This document shows positions 4,542-5,301 of a stretch of 5,301 nucleotides of DNA, in pieces; position 1 is the stretch's first letter, and each line of letters opens with the position of its first letter. The stretch is from Propionibacterium sp. Lineage in GTDB: Bacteria; Actinomycetota; Actinomycetes; Actinomycetales; Actinomycetaceae. Position numbers and translations under genes: made by a program. The DNA lies in assembly GCA_030460725.1 (NCBI GenBank), contig JAKECL010000169.1, positions 1 to 5,301 of the forward strand, read 5' to 3'. The notes beneath the pieces were generated by a model, which was not told where the DNA came from, made no database searches, and saw only the letters and a program-made list of their open reading frames with translations.

Positions 4542-5301
4542 GTGGAAGTTGAGCGACCAGGAGTGACGCAACGGGACGAGGGGACTGGCCCTCGCCTGTC
4601 GCGTCGTTCGTTCCTGGAGGGAGCGGTTCTGGCGGGTGCGGCATTCGGCGGTGCCGGTCTGCTGGGACGCGGAGCACCCGCGCAGGCGGCGGCGCTGCCG
4701 GACATCGGGATGGACGCCGCCCAGCCGGCGGTCGCCCGCGGGCTGACCACACCGCTGTCCCACGTGAGGCGGGCCCAGTCCGCGTCATTCGAGCCTGACG
4801 TGTGGGTCAGGCGCCCCTTCGCCCTGTCGGAGGTGACCATCGACGGCGGGGTCTACAGGCGTGGGCGTGACCAGGGCATGGTGCTTGCACGTGCCTACTC
4901 GGTCGACACGATCCTGGCCGTGTTCCGGCGCAATGCCGGCCTGGACACGAAGGGTGCGACTCCGCCGGGAGGCTGGGAGGAGCCCGGCCCTGCCCCGGAT
5001 GCGCAGCGGTGGGGACCCTCGGAGTACAAGCTGGGCCAGAACAAGGGAGGCGCAGGTGGGCTGCTGAGAGGACACTACGGCGGTCACTTCCTCACCATGC
5101 TCTCAATGGCCTACGCCTGCTCGGGAGAGGAAGCGCTCAAGGACAAGGTCGCTGCGGTCGTCTCGGGTCTGAAGGAGTGCCAGAGGGCACTGGCAGCGCA
5201 AACCGTCAATGGGGCGCCGCGCTACTCCCATCCCGGATACCTCTCTGCCTACGGGGAGTGGCAGTTCTCCGCGCTTGAGGAGTACGCCCCCTACGGTGAG
5301 A
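4542..5301 (+). CDS. Tat-exported GH127-family (DUF1680) glycoside hydrolase, 5' part
   Basis: The gene runs off the right edge after 253 codons. GTG is the start, with GGAGGA 5 nt upstream. Residues 1-49 are a twin-arginine signal: LSRRSFLEG (19-27) fits the (S/T)RRxFLK motif, a hydrophobic stretch follows (28-41), and AQA (47-49) is a likely cleavage site. The mature part resembles the start of the GH127/DUF1680 alpha/alpha-barrel: PFALSEVTIDGGVYRRGRDQ (92-111), then FRRNAGL (128-134), GGWE (143-146), RGHYGGHFLTMLSMAY (176-191), the helix ending in GLKECQ, and the GYLSAY and EEYAPYGE blocks. Characterised GH127 enzymes are beta-L-arabinofuranosidases, but the family is broad and substrates vary. 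The catalytic Glu and Cys residues known from Bifidobacterium HypBA1 would lie beyond the window, so activity cannot be judged. The protein is expected outside the membrane, degrading plant or host glycans. The gene follows tatB by 101 bp and may share its transcript. Confidence 0.82.
   Translation, partial: MEVERPGVTQRDEGTGPRLSRRSFLEGAVLAGAAFGGAGLLGRGAPAQAAALPDIGMDAAQPAVARGLTTPLSHVRRAQSASFEPDVWVRRPFALSEVTIDGGVYRRGRDQGMVLARAYSVDTILAVFRRNAGLDTKGATPPGGWEEPGPAPDAQRWGPSEYKLGQNKGGAGGLLRGHYGGHFLTMLSMAYACSGEEALKDKVAAVVSGLKECQRALAAQTVNGAPRYSHPGYLSAYGEWQFSALEEYAPYGE

Noticed and set aside
1..5301. Mobile elements, CRISPR arrays, tRNA or rRNA genes
   Set aside because: I saw no transposase or integrase motifs, no regularly spaced repeats and no cloverleaf or rRNA sequence. 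The short repeats found are explained as operators, hairpins or coding repeats.

Overview
The window is GC-rich throughout. It carries a class Ib ribonucleotide reductase operon of actinobacterial type, a TatB-like protein, and a Tat-exported protein of the GH127 (DUF1680) family. Terminators are strong GC stems without U-tracts, and GTG and TTG starts occur. Together these point to a high-GC Gram-positive bacterium, most likely Actinomycetaceae (Actinomyces/Schaalia-like). The genus is an inference from protein flavour, not from a marker gene.

Left half, minus strand (about 3280 down to 1): a leftward operon nrdH (2846-3118), nrdI (2220-2645), nrdE (103-2259). NrdH is the glutaredoxin-like electron donor, NrdI the flavodoxin-like factor that helps assemble the metal cofactor of the small subunit, and NrdE the catalytic large subunit. 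Together with NrdF they make deoxyribonucleotides for DNA synthesis. nrdF is not in the window. A perfect 17-bp GC stem-loop (35-73) lies 29 bp after nrdE, so nrdF is either past this terminator or elsewhere. A second strong hairpin (2813-2839) sits right behind nrdH, in a 200-bp gap before nrdI. nrdI and nrdE overlap by 40 bp, with nrdE probably starting at TTG.

Control region (3119-3945, about 830 bp without a convincing gene): upstream of nrdH are two NrdR-box-like 16-mers (3232-3247 and 3264-3279) exactly 32 bp apart. A candidate promoter is arranged so that the boxes cover the -10 and flank the -35. Further upstream (3302-3488) lie six same-direction TGTGGA motifs resembling DnaA boxes, including two pairs spaced 21 bp. 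The rest, towards the rightward genes, holds several short perfect palindromes, among them TTAACGTTAA (3760-3769), which looks like a LacI-family operator.

Right half, plus strand: tatB-like gene (3946-4440), then a 101-bp gap with two small hairpins, then the 5' part of a Tat-signal-bearing GH127-family gene (4542 to the window end). A Tat translocon component next to a twin-arginine substrate is a suggestive pairing, though TatB normally serves all Tat substrates.

No clear new class of system is visible. The most interesting unexplained item is the DnaA-box-like cluster next to the NrdR operator of a dNTP-synthesis operon. The Tat/glycosidase pairing comes second.
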